From positions 27,842-91,841 of the forward strand of contig JANPBT010000004.1 in NCBI GenBank assembly GCA_031430575.1: a stretch of 64,000 nt of DNA. The letters run 5' to 3'. The stretch comes from JANMDS01 sp031430575. Its GTDB lineage: Bacteria; Pseudomonadota; Gammaproteobacteria; Burkholderiales; Casimicrobiaceae. Shown one piece after another: positions 43,515 through 53,331 of the stretch; position 1 is the first letter of the stretch, and every line of letters starts with the position of its first letter. The notes beneath the pieces were generated by a model. That model had not been told where the DNA came from and searched no databases. It saw nothing but the letters and a program-made list of their open reading frames with translations. The position numbers and the translations under genes were made by a program.

Positions 43515-45033
43515 GAGCCGAAATATAAACAATCTCTCCGCGAGGCACTGCGACGTGCTGATTATTGGGGGCGGCGTAAACGGGACAGGCATCGCGCGCG
43601 ACGCCGCGGGGCGCGGGCTTTCGGTCACCCTCGTCGAGCAAGACGATCTGGCATCACATACCTCGTCGGCCTCGACCAAGCTCATTCACGGGGGGCTGCG
43701 CTACCTTGAGCATTATGAATTTGGGCTCGTGCGCAAAGCATTGATCGAGCGCGAAGTCTTGCTGCGCAACGCACCACACATCATGTGGCCCCTGCGTTTT
43801 GTGTTGCCCCACCATTCGGGTTTGCGCCCCCTATGGCTCATCAAAATGGGCGTATTTTTGTATGACAATCTAGCGCGTCGGGAAATTTTGCCGGGCTCGC
43901 AAACGGTGCAATTGGGTAAGCACCCGGCGGGCGTGCCGCTGCGCGAAGAATTTACCCGGGCGCTGGTGTATTCCGATGGGTGGGTTGATGATGCTAGGCT
44001 GACCGTACTCAGTGCCGTCGATGCCGCTGAGCGCGGCGCGACGATTTTGACGCGTACGAAATGTATCGAAGCCCGTGCGCACAACGGCGGATGGTTGGCA
44101 AAAATACAATCGGGCGCAGACGGCGAAGTGCAGGTCATTGAGGCCAAATCGTTGGTTAACGCCGGCGGGCCGTGGGCTGAGAAGATCATCACTGGCATTA
44201 CGGGCCAAAAGTCGAGCAAATCACTGCGCCTGGTGCGCGGCAGTCATTTGGTTGTGCGTAAATTGTTTGATCACGATCACGCGTATATTTTTCAGAATCC
44301 TGACAATCGCATTGTTTTCGCGATTCCATACGAAAATGATTTCACACTCATCGGCACCACCGACGTGGAAGAGCATGGCGACCCGGGGCAAGCGACAATT
44401 AGCGAAGACGAGATCCGTTATTTGCTCTCGGTGATGGTGCAATATTTCAAGCGTCCGGTCGCCCGCAGCGATGTTGTTTGGAGCTATTCTGGAGTGCGAC
44501 CATTAATCGATGATGCCTCTGGCGACCCGTCAAAAGTCACCCGTGATTACGAGCTGGAATGGTTAACCGCACCGGCACCGTTGCTCAACGTTTGGGGCGG
44601 TAAGATCACCACCTATCGCAAGCTTTCTGAGGAGGCGGCCGATCAGCTCGGCGCGCTTTTCCCGCAAGCCCGCGGCGCGTGGACGTCAAATGCACCGCTT
44701 CCAGGAGGCGATTTACCTTACACAACGGGTAAAAAATCAGCGCCAGAGGCAGATTTCAGCGCATTTGTCGCGCAATTAGGTCAAAAATACCCCAATTCTG
44801 CGCCGCAGGTATTGCATCGTTTGGCGCGGGCATACGGCACGCGGGCAGAGAAAATTTTGTCCGCACCAATGGGCGCTGAAATCGCACCAACGCTCTTCGA
44901 GGGCGAGCTTGACTACCTTCGGCGCTACGAATGGGCGCAAACGGCGCAAGATGTGTTGGTTCGGCGCAGCAAATTGTGGATTCATTTCACACCGGAGCAG
45001 CGCGATGCGGTCGCGCGCGCGATTGGCAGATAA
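43504..45033 (+). CDS. glpD: Aerobic glycerol-3-phosphate dehydrogenase
   Basis: A 509-residue flavoprotein with IIGGGVNGTGIARDAAGRGL and STKLIHGGLRYLEHYEF. Passes electrons from glycerol 3-phosphate to quinone at the inner membrane. Start is 43504 or the ATG at 43513; the first overlaps the opposite gene by 11 bases. A repeat copy encodes SAPQVL in the C-terminal domain. Confidence 0.92.
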   Translation: MVSMSRNINNLSARHCDVLIIGGGVNGTGIARDAAGRGLSVTLVEQDDLASHTSSASTKLIHGGLRYLEHYEFGLVRKALIEREVLLRNAPHIMWPLRFVLPHHSGLRPLWLIKMGVFLYDNLARREILPGSQTVQLGKHPAGVPLREEFTRALVYSDGWVDDARLTVLSAVDAAERGATILTRTKCIEARAHNGGWLAKIQSGADGEVQVIEAKSLVNAGGPWAEKIITGITGQKSSKSLRLVRGSHLVVRKLFDHDHAYIFQNPDNRIVFAIPYENDFTLIGTTDVEEHGDPGQATISEDEIRYLLSVMVQYFKRPVARSDVVWSYSGVRPLIDDASGDPSKVTRDYELEWLTAPAPLLNVWGGKITTYRKLSEEAADQLGALFPQARGAWTSNAPLPGGDLPYTTGKKSAPEADFSAFVAQLGQKYPNSAPQVLHRLARAYGTRAEKILSAPMGAEIAPTLFEGELDYLRRYEWAQTAQDVLVRRSKLWIHFTPEQRDAVARAIGR

Positions 45034-45042
45034 ACTCATGCA

Positions 45043-45735
45043 ATGCAAATGAACAAAATTATCAAAGCGGCAGTTGCCGCGCTGGAAGACATCAAAGCCC
45101 GTGAGATCACAGTGCTCGATGTTAGAAAACTTACTGCACTTTACGATACGCTGATCATCGCCACGGCGGATTCGCCGCGCCAGACCAAAGCGCTCGCAGC
45201 CAATTTGCGCATTGATATCAAAGCGCTCGGTGGTCATGTGATCGGCAGTGAAGGGGAAGATTCTGGCGAATGGGTGCTCGTGGATTGCGCTGATTTCGTT
45301 GTGCACATCATGATGCCTGCAGCCCGGGAATACTATAACCTCGAAGAATTGTGGTCACCTCCGCAGCCCACGCGCGAGATCACTGTTGCCAAATCTGCGC
45401 CGCAGGTATCAGCGCGAAAAGCGCCCGCAGCAAAGAAAGCTGCCGCGCGTAAGACCCCGGATGCAAAGAAAACGCCTGCTAAAAAGGTTGCCGCTAAAAA
45501 AGCAGCGACTAAGCTGCCTGCGGTAAAGGCGCCTGCGGTAAAAACTGCGGCGACCAAAAAGCCTGCGGTCAAAAAAGTTGTGACCAAAAAAGCAGTAGTG
45601 AAACCTCCTGTGGTCAAAACCGCAACTAAAACGGCTGCAAAAACAGCCGCTAAAAAGCCCGCCGTGCGCAAAACGAGCGCAGTAAAACAGAGCCTAGCTG
45701 CGCCGGCAACGCGCCGTCGCGTCAAAGCGCCCTAA
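45043..45735 (+). CDS. rsfS: Ribosome silencing factor RsfS with a histone H1-like tail
   Basis: Residues 1-108 are a complete RsfS (KAREITVLDVRKLTALYDT, HVIGSEG, WVLVDCADFVVHIM), which binds L14 and blocks subunit joining. Residues about 120-230 are a Lys/Ala/Pro-rich tail like bacterial histone H1 proteins (AKKAAARKTP, TKKAVVKPP), absent from ordinary RsfS. The junction AKSAPQVSARK is exactly a copy of the dispersed repeat. The tail might bind rRNA or DNA. Confidence 0.85.
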   Translation: MQMNKIIKAAVAALEDIKAREITVLDVRKLTALYDTLIIATADSPRQTKALAANLRIDIKALGGHVIGSEGEDSGEWVLVDCADFVVHIMMPAAREYYNLEELWSPPQPTREITVAKSAPQVSARKAPAAKKAAARKTPDAKKTPAKKVAAKKAATKLPAVKAPAVKTAATKKPAVKKVVTKKAVVKPPVVKTATKTAAKTAAKKPAVRKTSAVKQSLAAPATRRRVKAP

Positions 45736-45753
45736 AAACGCCTCGCCTTTTAA

Positions 45754-46224
45754 GTGCATCTCTCGCTCATCTGCGTCGGCCACGCGCAGCCGCGGTGGGT
45801 GATTGAGGGCACTCAAGAATACGCCAAGCGGTTCGGGCGCACGTGGTCGTTTCAACTGATCGAGCTAAAGCCTGAAAAGCGGTTAGCGGGTCGCGCGATT
45901 GCAGGATTGCTTGCCAATGAAGCTGATCGCATTCGCGCCCAAATTCCGCGCAATGCTGCGCTTATCGCGCTCGACGAGCAGGGTGAATCGCTGACCTCAC
46001 GCACCTTGGCTGATCGGCTTACCCTCAATGCCCGCGATGCTCCTGCGGCCGCGCTCGTCATCGGCAGTGCCGATGGGCTTGATCCGGCGCTCAAGGCGTC
46101 TGCCGCGTGGCGTTGGTCGCTGTCAAAGCTGACGTTTCCGCATGGTTTAGCGCGGGTCTGCGCGGCGGAGCAGCTTTATCGCGCGGTTTCTCTGATCGAG
46201 GGGCTGCCTTATCACCGTGATTAA
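45754..46224 (+). CDS. rlmH: 23S rRNA pseudouridine methyltransferase
   Basis: A 156-residue SPOUT-fold enzyme with the knot region ALVIGSADGLD and C-terminal AAEQLYRAVSLIEGLPYHRD. GTG start. Next to rsfS as in many bacteria. Confidence 0.9.
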   Translation: MHLSLICVGHAQPRWVIEGTQEYAKRFGRTWSFQLIELKPEKRLAGRAIAGLLANEADRIRAQIPRNAALIALDEQGESLTSRTLADRLTLNARDAPAAALVIGSADGLDPALKASAAWRWSLSKLTFPHGLARVCAAEQLYRAVSLIEGLPYHRD

Positions 46225-46292
46225 GGGTATATTCGCTTTCAAATAACCAATCGGGGGGTGCGCGCCGCGCTGTACGTGGCCCACCAGCGGCA

Positions 46293-46907
46293 ATGTCTCA
46301 AAACGATATTTATCTCGCGTCAAAAAGTCCACGGCGACTGGAATTGCTGCAGCAAATTGGCGTGCCGGTCTCGGTCGTGCATTTGCGCGAAGGTCTCTCG
46401 CGCTCGCGCGACGTTGATGAATCTCCCCGCCCTGGCGAATCGCCCTACGTTTACGTGGAGCGCATGGCCAAAATTAAGTGTGAAATCGGTTGGCTCAGAA
46501 TTGGTCAGCGACGGTTGCATACCCGGCCGCTTCTGACCGCGGATACGATTGTCGTACTCAACGGCCGAATTTATGGCAAACCCGCCACCGCCATGGATGC
46601 GATGGCGCTGTTACGCGAGCTTTCCGGTGCGACCCACGACGTCATTACCGCAGTGGCGGTAACTACGGGCACGCAGACGCTGCATGATGTTTCGGTTTCG
46701 CGCGTACGCTTTCGCGACTTAAATGATTTGGAAATTTCAAGCTACGTGGCTACCGGCGAACCGATGGATAAAGCGGGCGCGTACGGCATTCAAGGTAAAG
46801 CCGGGATGTGGGTCGAGCGGCTTGAAGGCAGCTACTCTGGTGTAGTCGGATTACCGCTTTACGAAACCGCTGAGCTCCTCAAGCGCGTCGGCGTGGATCT
46901 TACGTGA
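46293..46907 (+). CDS. maf: Maf-family nucleotide pyrophosphatase
   Basis: A 204-residue protein with LASKSPRRLELLQQIG, the catalytic Asp in TADTIV and late GAYGIQGKAG. Cleaves non-canonical or modified nucleoside triphosphates such as dTTP/UTP. Confidence 0.9.
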   Translation: MSQNDIYLASKSPRRLELLQQIGVPVSVVHLREGLSRSRDVDESPRPGESPYVYVERMAKIKCEIGWLRIGQRRLHTRPLLTADTIVVLNGRIYGKPATAMDAMALLRELSGATHDVITAVAVTTGTQTLHDVSVSRVRFRDLNDLEISSYVATGEPMDKAGAYGIQGKAGMWVERLEGSYSGVVGLPLYETAELLKRVGVDLT

Positions 46908-46931
46908 GGCATTTGCGTAGGTGGTCGTGCG

Positions 46932-48449
46932 GTGTCTGAAGAAATCCTAATTAATGTGACTCCCCGCGAAACGCGGGTAGCGGTGCTCGATCATGGTGTT
47001 GTGCAAGAGCTCCATATTGAGCGCGCGAGCGCCCGCGGCTTGGTGAGCAATATCTATCTCGGCAAAGTCGGGCGGGTTTTGCCCGGCATGCAATCCGCCT
47101 TTATCGATATTGGCCTTGATCGGGCTGGTTTTTTGCATGTGGGCGATATTTGGGATAGCCGTGCTCATCCAGCGCCGGTCACCGGACAAAATCAGCGCTC
47201 GACGCCGGATCAACGCGCACGCACGCCCTCTGCAAATGAAGGCCGGCCGATTGAAAAAATCTTGCATGAGGGCCAGCCGCTCTTGGTGCAAGTGATCAAA
47301 GACCCGCTCGGCACGAAAGGCGCGCGACTGACTACGCAAATTAGCCTCGCGGGGCGCTTTTTGGTCTATCTGCCGCAAGATTCCCACATCGGTATCTCGC
47401 AACGCATTGAAGATGAAGGCGAGCGGGCCGAGCTGCGTGAGCGGCTACAGCATCTTTTGCCAGAAGGCAACGAAGGCGGCTTTATCATTCGAACGATGGC
47501 CGAGGCAGCGTCTGAAGACGAGTTGCGACATGATGTCGAGTATCTCGCCAAGCTCTGGACTGACGTTCGCAGCCGTGCCAAGACCGTGCCTGCGCCCAGC
47601 ATGGTCTATCAAGATCTGCTGCTCGCCGAGCGCATCTTGCGTGATTATGTTTCTGCATCGACCTCGCGTGTGCTCGTTGATTCGCAAGAGACTTACGCTC
47701 GCATGCGAGCATTTGCCCGTGAATATTCGCAAGCCATGCTCGATCGCATTCATCAATATGCTGGTGAGCGACCGTTGTTTGATTTATATAACGTCGAAGA
47801 CGAAATCCAAAAAGCGCTTTTGCGCCGCGTCGATCTGAAATCGGGCGGCTATCTCATTCTCGATCAGACCGAGGCGATGACCACCGTCGACGTCAATACG
47901 GGCGGCTTTGTCGGGCTTCGTAACTTTGACGATACGATTTTCAAGACTAATCTTGAAGCCGCGCAAACGATCGCACGGCAATTGCGGCTGCGCAATTTAG
48001 GAGGCATGATCATCATCGATTTCATCGACATGGAAAACGTGCCCCATCGCGATGCAGTGCTCGCTGAGCTCAAACGCATGCTGGATCGTGATCGCACGCG
48101 CGTGACCGTCAACGGGTTTACGCAGCTCGGCTTGGTGGAAATGACCCGCAAACGCACCCGCGAATCACTCGCGCACGTCATTTGCGAGCCCTGCCCGACG
48201 TGCAACGCGCGTGGTGAGCTAAAGACTGCGCAAACCGTCTGCTATGAGATCATGCGCGATATCATCCGCGAATCCCGCCAGTTCAACCCTCAAGAGTTGC
48301 GCATCATGGCCTCGCAGGCAGTCATTGATCGATTCTTAGATGAAGAGGCGGCAGGCCTGGTCGAGCTTGAAACTGAATTGGGCAAGCGTATTTCGTTGCA
48401 AGTTGAGTCGGTTTACAACCAAGAGCAGTACGACATCGTTTTAGTCTAG
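46932..48449 (+). CDS. rng: Ribonuclease G
   Basis: A 505-residue RNase E/G family enzyme with an S1 domain (GLVSNIYLGKVGRVLPGMQS), the metal site VDVNTGGFVG and IIIDFIDM, and the zinc-link CPTCNARG. It processes 16S rRNA. GTG start, 24 bases after maf. Confidence 0.93.
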   Translation: MSEEILINVTPRETRVAVLDHGVVQELHIERASARGLVSNIYLGKVGRVLPGMQSAFIDIGLDRAGFLHVGDIWDSRAHPAPVTGQNQRSTPDQRARTPSANEGRPIEKILHEGQPLLVQVIKDPLGTKGARLTTQISLAGRFLVYLPQDSHIGISQRIEDEGERAELRERLQHLLPEGNEGGFIIRTMAEAASEDELRHDVEYLAKLWTDVRSRAKTVPAPSMVYQDLLLAERILRDYVSASTSRVLVDSQETYARMRAFAREYSQAMLDRIHQYAGERPLFDLYNVEDEIQKALLRRVDLKSGGYLILDQTEAMTTVDVNTGGFVGLRNFDDTIFKTNLEAAQTIARQLRLRNLGGMIIIDFIDMENVPHRDAVLAELKRMLDRDRTRVTVNGFTQLGLVEMTRKRTRESLAHVICEPCPTCNARGELKTAQTVCYEIMRDIIRESRQFNPQELRIMASQAVIDRFLDEEAAGLVELETELGKRISLQVESVYNQEQYDIVLV

Positions 48450-48599
48450 CGGGTGTTGTCGGAGTTGTGCCACCCGGCGATGCTGCCGATCTCCGGCGAA
48501 TTCGCATTCCACTAAGCGTCCAGCCTTGGCCGACACGACGGCGAGCCGCCCGCACCTACCAAAAACTGGGTTAGTGCATCGAGTGCTTAACAAAACTTT

Positions 48600-50351
48600 T
48601 TAGGCGTTGAGCTTTGCCACTAAGGCAGCGATTTTCTCGGGCTCATCAGCGCGCAGAATTTTTTGTACGAGCGCTGTGCACGTGGCCACATCGGTATTGA
48701 GCAGACGCTGCTTGACGCGCAATAAATTGGCCGGATGCATCGAAAATTCTCGTAAACCCATGCCGATGAGCAGCCGCGCTAACGACACGTCACCGGCCAT
48801 TTCTCCGCATACAGCAATAGGTTTGTTGGCTTTTTGTGCCTCATGGATTGCGGATGCAATCAGGCGCATGACTGCCGGATGCAGTGGATCGTAAAGATGG
48901 GCGACCGCGTCGTCGGCACGATCAATCGCCAGTGTGTACTGGATGAGATCATTGGTGCCGACCGAGAAGAAGTCTAAGCGCTTGGCAAAGTAAGAAAGCG
49001 CGAGCACAGATGCCGGCACTTCGACCATCGCGCCGAGCAATACCTGCGGCGCAAATGCGATGCCTTTGGCGCTCAATTCTGCCTTTGCTCGCTCAATCAT
49101 TTGCAGCGTTTGCGTCAACTCAGCAGCAGATGCGAGCATCGGGATCAAGATACGAATGTTGCCGAAGAAAGACGCGCGATAAATCGCACGTAATTGCGTT
49201 AAAAATAATTTCGGCTCGGCAAGGCAAAGCCGAATCGCGCGCAGCCCAAGCGCAGGGTTTGTGGTGACCCGGTCGCCCACACCCGCCATGCGCTTATCAG
49301 CGCCGAGATCAAAGGTGCGGATGGTGAGCGGCTTTCCTTGCAGCCCGATGGCAACACTTCGGTAGGCTTCAAACTGCTCGTCTTCGCTTGGAAGATCTTG
49401 GCGATTTAAAAATAGAAACTCACTGCGAAATAATCCGACACCGTCCGCGCCGGTCTCGATGACGTCGGACAAATCGCCGGGCAGCTCGATATTGGCGTTG
49501 AGATAGATGCGCGTGCCATCAAGCGTTTCGGTGGTTTTGTTGGCGAGCAATTTAAGCTGCGCTGTCGCGACCACATTGGCGTTTTGCTTAACCCGATACT
49601 CAGCAAGCACCGTCGCATCTGGGTTGACGATCACCACGCCGGCATCGCCATCGACGATGAGCAACTCATTTTCGCGAATGGTCATGCGTGCGCTATGAAG
49701 CGCTACGACGGAAGGAATACCCAGCGAGCGGGCGACGATTGCCGTGTGCGACGTCACACCGCCCAAATCGGTCACAAATGAGGCGAAAGACTGATTTTTA
49801 AACTGTATGACGTCTGCTGGCGATAAATCATGCGCGACTAAAATCGTATGCTGATCTTTTGGCGGCGGCGCAATCCCATGCTTGCCCATGAGCGCCTTGA
49901 CGATCCGCTCGACCACGTGCACGACATCGGCCTTGCGCTCGCGCAGATAGGGGTCTTCAATCGCATCAAATTGCTCAACCAATGCATTCATCTGCTGCGT
50001 CACTGCCCATTCGGCGTTGCAGTGCTGAGACGCAATCAGTTGCTTTGGCACACCCGAGAGGGCATCGTCGTTGAGCAGCATCCAATGAACGTCGAGAAAC
50101 GCGCCGAGCTCGGCGGGCGTTTTTTCAAGCATGATTTGCGATTGCAGCGTTTCGAGCTCAGTGCGCACGGTCTTCACCGCGTTATCAAAGCGCGCCTGCT
50201 CGCCTTCGATCTCGCGGGCTTCGATTTCGTAATGCGCGACTTCGAGAGTCGCGTGGGATACGAGCTGCGCCCGCGCAATTGCGATGCCTGGCGCTGCAGC
50301 GACGCCATGCAGCGCGAAGGATGCGGTGGGCGAGTGGGCAGCGTCGCGCAA
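48600..50351 (-). CDS. ptsI: Phosphoenolpyruvate-protein phosphotransferase (enzyme I)
   Basis: A 583-residue enzyme I. Phospho-His is in GGVTSHTAIVARSLGIP, PEP binding in GTNDLIQYTLAIDR and the active Cys in AVCGEMAGD. TTG start after a GGCGAG, one base after the HPr stop. A near copy of the repeat (49040) encodes FAPQVL. Phosphorylates HPr. Confidence 0.92.
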   Translation of the reverse strand: MRDAAHSPTASFALHGVAAAPGIAIARAQLVSHATLEVAHYEIEAREIEGEQARFDNAVKTVRTELETLQSQIMLEKTPAELGAFLDVHWMLLNDDALSGVPKQLIASQHCNAEWAVTQQMNALVEQFDAIEDPYLRERKADVVHVVERIVKALMGKHGIAPPPKDQHTILVAHDLSPADVIQFKNQSFASFVTDLGGVTSHTAIVARSLGIPSVVALHSARMTIRENELLIVDGDAGVVIVNPDATVLAEYRVKQNANVVATAQLKLLANKTTETLDGTRIYLNANIELPGDLSDVIETGADGVGLFRSEFLFLNRQDLPSEDEQFEAYRSVAIGLQGKPLTIRTFDLGADKRMAGVGDRVTTNPALGLRAIRLCLAEPKLFLTQLRAIYRASFFGNIRILIPMLASAAELTQTLQMIERAKAELSAKGIAFAPQVLLGAMVEVPASVLALSYFAKRLDFFSVGTNDLIQYTLAIDRADDAVAHLYDPLHPAVMRLIASAIHEAQKANKPIAVCGEMAGDVSLARLLIGMGLREFSMHPANLLRVKQRLLNTDVATCTALVQKILRADEPEKIAALVAKLNA

Positions 50352-50352
50352 A

Positions 50353-50622
50353 TTACTCGCCTTCGCCGAAGTAGTCTGCGATCAATTCAACCAGCGCGCG
50401 CATGGCGTCGGCCTCGTCTACGCCATTGGTCTCGATGGTCACCTTGGAGCCTTTGCCCGCCGCCAGCATCATGACGCCCATGATACTTTTGGCGTTGACT
50501 TTGCGCCCGGCCCGCGCAAGATTGATCTCGCAGCTAAAGCGGGTCGCTGTTTGGGTTAATTTTGCCGAAGCCCGCGCGTGCAGGCCGAGCTTATTAATAA
50601 TTTCTACTTCTTTTGTAATCAT
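50353..50622 (-). CDS. ptsH: HPr phosphocarrier
   Basis: 89 residues, with the active His in LGLHARASAK and the regulatory Ser in AKSIMGVMMLAA. Starts at 50622, overlapping the EIIA stop as ATGA. No sugar-specific EIIBC is nearby, so the system is probably regulatory. Confidence 0.92.
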   Translation of the reverse strand: MITKEVEIINKLGLHARASAKLTQTATRFSCEINLARAGRKVNAKSIMGVMMLAAGKGSKVTIETNGVDEADAMRALVELIADYFGEGE

Positions 50623-51068
50623 AAAGTTGTCGTTTTGAGTTGTCCGGCAAGCGTGTCGGACATACGCGGGCCTTCCTGGCCCGCACATTCGATTCGGAAA
50701 ACGCCTTCGCAGCCACCACTGACGACGCGCTTTAAAAGCGTAGGCATATCTTGATGGCGCGAGCTGACCGCGCGCAGAATCATCGGCACGTTTGCCCCCG
50801 ACACCGCTTCGACCCGCCCTGGAATGACGAGTCGACAGGCTAAATTGGCAGGACTCGCACCAAAAATATCGGTCAAGATGAGCACACCATCTCCGCTATC
50901 GATGGCATCTACGACAATCTGCGCCGCAGGTATGAGATCGCGCGGATCGGCGCCAGCAGGCACTTCGAAATGAGCTGCTTGCTCGGGGCGCCTTCCGAGC
51001 ACGTGCGTTGCACAGTCAAGCAACGCCCTGCCGAGGTTGGCATGGGTTATGAGTAAGACTCCAATCAT
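50619..51068 (-). CDS. PTS EIIA, mannose family
   Basis: 149 residues; phospho-His in LLITHANLGRALLD, and LILTDIFGASPAN. In betaproteobacteria this orphan EIIA-HPr-EI set regulates carbon storage and is not thought to take up sugar. A perfect repeat copy (50916-50933) encodes IPAAQI. Confidence 0.88.
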   Translation of the reverse strand: MIGVLLITHANLGRALLDCATHVLGRRPEQAAHFEVPAGADPRDLIPAAQIVVDAIDSGDGVLILTDIFGASPANLACRLVIPGRVEAVSGANVPMILRAVSSRHQDMPTLLKRVVSGGCEGVFRIECAGQEGPRMSDTLAGQLKTTTL

Positions 51069-51090
51069 GGCACGATGGTAGCATTCTGAG

Positions 51091-51681
51091 ATGAAAAAAG
51101 TTTGCGTTTACTGCGGGGCGAACCCCGGAAATAAGCCGATATTCGCTGAAGTTGCAGCATCGGTCGGCAAGATGCTGGCAAATGCCGACATTGGTCTGGT
51201 CTACGGTGGCGGCGCGGTTGGGTTAATGAATACGGTTGCGCAAGCGACGCTCGATGCCGGCGGTGAAGTCATCGGGGTTATCCCGCAGGCGTTGATCGAT
51301 TTAGAGGTTGGTCGCAAGGATCTCACGCAACTTCACGTCACGCCCGACATGCACACCCGTAAAGCAAAAATGGCTGAGCTTTCCGATGGATTCATAGCAC
51401 TTCCGGGCGGCTTTGGTACGCTCGATGAGCTTTTTGAGATGATTACCTGGGCGCAGCTTGGGTTTCACCAAAAGCCTATTGCGCTTGTTAACGTTGAAGG
51501 CTTTTACGATCCACTTTTGCAGATGATCGATCACATGACTGCAAGCGGTTTCGTGCGCTCGCAGCATCGTGGATTATTTGTACATGGCACAACGCCAACG
51601 CAAACACTCGCAGCGATGCGCGCGTGGCAACCGATTGATGCCGCGAAATGGCTGCCTACCACCCTGGCCGCCAAGGGCTGA
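51091..51681 (+). CDS. LOG-family nucleotide phosphoribohydrolase
   Basis: 196 residues with VYCGANPG, GLVYGGGAVGLM and the PGGFGTLDE active motif. Releases a base from nucleoside 5'-monophosphates (cytokinin-activating in plants). Divergent from the EIIA gene with a 22-base gap. Confidence 0.88.
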   Translation: MKKVCVYCGANPGNKPIFAEVAASVGKMLANADIGLVYGGGAVGLMNTVAQATLDAGGEVIGVIPQALIDLEVGRKDLTQLHVTPDMHTRKAKMAELSDGFIALPGGFGTLDELFEMITWAQLGFHQKPIALVNVEGFYDPLLQMIDHMTASGFVRSQHRGLFVHGTTPTQTLAAMRAWQPIDAAKWLPTTLAAKG

Positions 51682-51692
51682 GCAGAAAATCG

Positions 51693-53264
51693 CTAGCCGT
51701 TGCGGGCAGCGGTAAATGGCGAGCGCTTTTTAAACTTTGGCTTTACTCCGGCGGGCGGCGGCGCGCTTTCTGGCGTTAGTACCTGCGGTGCAGATTTGGC
51801 CTCTTTTACCGCTTTGGCGTCTGCAGCCATATGCGCGACCACCTCGGGCCACCACGGATTGAGTAGTAGCCCCATCGCTAATTTTTCAAATTCCGGCGCG
51901 AAGCGGTCACATATTTCTTGCGGATTGGGGCAGAGTTTTTTATCGGCGATCACGCCGATTTGCACACCCCCGTTATAGGACAAGATCGAAACACCGATGC
52001 CAATATCACCCGATTGCGGCACCCAAAACAGAATTTGCTTGAGTCGCCCGCCCGCGAGCGTGAGCTGGGTTTGCGGGCCGGGCACGTTGGTCATCACCGC
52101 AGTGGCTTTGCGTGCCAGCACATCGAGCACTTCTTTTTGCACTGGCTTGGGCATACCCCCGACCAACCCGAGCACCCACGTTGCCAGATGCGCTTGGGCG
52201 CTGCCCTTGAGTGCGTTCATGCGTTCGCGCACTTCCAATACGCGCAGTAGGGGATGCTCGATGCCCACTGGCAGCGTTAACGGCACCAAGCCAAATTGAT
52301 TGCCTAACTTCCATTCATCGCCGGGGCGACGCAGATTGACTGGGATCATCGCCCGCACGTCCGTATCGTCGGCCACCGCATCGCCACAGCTCAGCAAATA
52401 GCTGCGCACCGCGCCCGCAGCGCAGGCCATGAGCACGTCGTTGATCGAGCAGCCCATGGCCTTACCGACCGCTTTGACTTCTGTAAGTGGGATCGGCTCG
52501 TTCCACGCGACGGCTTTGGCCACGCCGGGCTTGCCCTTCAAGCGGGTGCGTGAGTCGTTGGGCATCATCGCCAGCGCTGCGGCATCTTTAGCAAATCGAT
52601 TGACGATCTTGCCGATATCGGTAAAGCGCTCGGGCGCGGTCAGCAGACTCAAATATTTTTCGGTGAAATTACCAGCAGAGTTCAGGGCATTAACCGCCTT
52701 GCGGGTAAACGGACGCAACATTTCATCCCACGGATTTTCAGGCTCTTCTTGCGCCGCTGCCGCGCGTGCGCGCATGCGGGCATTGCGCTCAGTGACTTGC
52801 GGTGCAACTTCGCCCTCCGTCATCGAAAGCATCACGCTGACCAGCGCGATGCCATCGCCGATGCAATGGTGAATGCGGGCCACTAGCGCCTGACCGCCGA
52901 GGTAATTTTCTACCAAATGAAATTGCCACAGCGGCTTGGTCATATCCAAGCGCTGGCTCGTTAAATCAGCAACGAACGCCTCGAGCTCCAGCTTATCGGC
53001 CTTGCCCGGAAGTGAAACCCGATGCAAATGGGAATTAAGGTCAAACGATTCATCTTCTTGCCACCATGCCCGCGCCGGCTCGCGCACGACGCGGCTGCGA
53101 AACGGCGGATATTGCAGAATCGTCTCTCGCATCCGTTCACGCAAGAGATCGATATCCATCGGCGTCTCAAAGACGAGCACGCCCGTGATCATCATCAAAT
53201 TCGTTGAAGCATCCATCCGTAACCACGCGTGGTCAACGCTTGACATGGGTTTTGCGCGAGCCAT
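51693..53264 (-). CDS. Wax ester synthase/diacylglycerol acyltransferase
   Basis: 523 residues with the catalytic HHxxxDG as RIHHCIGDGIAL and a later PxVP-type region NVPGPQTQL. Makes wax esters or triacylglycerol from acyl-CoA at the membrane. AAGGAGG precedes the ATG. The tail carries a one-mismatch repeat copy (SAPQVL). Divergent from the acyl-CoA-binding protein gene. Confidence 0.9.
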   Translation of the reverse strand: MARAKPMSSVDHAWLRMDASTNLMMITGVLVFETPMDIDLLRERMRETILQYPPFRSRVVREPARAWWQEDESFDLNSHLHRVSLPGKADKLELEAFVADLTSQRLDMTKPLWQFHLVENYLGGQALVARIHHCIGDGIALVSVMLSMTEGEVAPQVTERNARMRARAAAAQEEPENPWDEMLRPFTRKAVNALNSAGNFTEKYLSLLTAPERFTDIGKIVNRFAKDAAALAMMPNDSRTRLKGKPGVAKAVAWNEPIPLTEVKAVGKAMGCSINDVLMACAAGAVRSYLLSCGDAVADDTDVRAMIPVNLRRPGDEWKLGNQFGLVPLTLPVGIEHPLLRVLEVRERMNALKGSAQAHLATWVLGLVGGMPKPVQKEVLDVLARKATAVMTNVPGPQTQLTLAGGRLKQILFWVPQSGDIGIGVSILSYNGGVQIGVIADKKLCPNPQEICDRFAPEFEKLAMGLLLNPWWPEVVAHMAADAKAVKEAKSAPQVLTPESAPPPAGVKPKFKKRSPFTAARNG

Positions 53265-53275
53265 CTGTCGCCTCC

Positions 53276-53305
53276 TTGACGATCATGTTATCGTTGTATT
53301 CTAAT
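53276..53305 (+). promoter_or_regulatory. Promoter of the acyl-CoA-binding protein gene
   Basis: TTGACG (53276-53281), 18-base spacer, TCTAAT (53300-53305), each five of six to consensus, with GGAG before the ATG at 53332. Confidence 0.6.
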
Positions 53306-53331
53306 CAAAGCTTCGACTACGGAGAAAATCG

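Noticed and set aside
45333..45725. Minus-strand hydrophobic frame opposite the rsfS tail
   Set aside because: Complement of Lys/Ala codons gives Phe/Gly/Val runs that mimic membrane helices.
48450..48599. Short reading frames between rng and ptsI
   Set aside because: No start signal or recognisable protein; convergent gene ends only.
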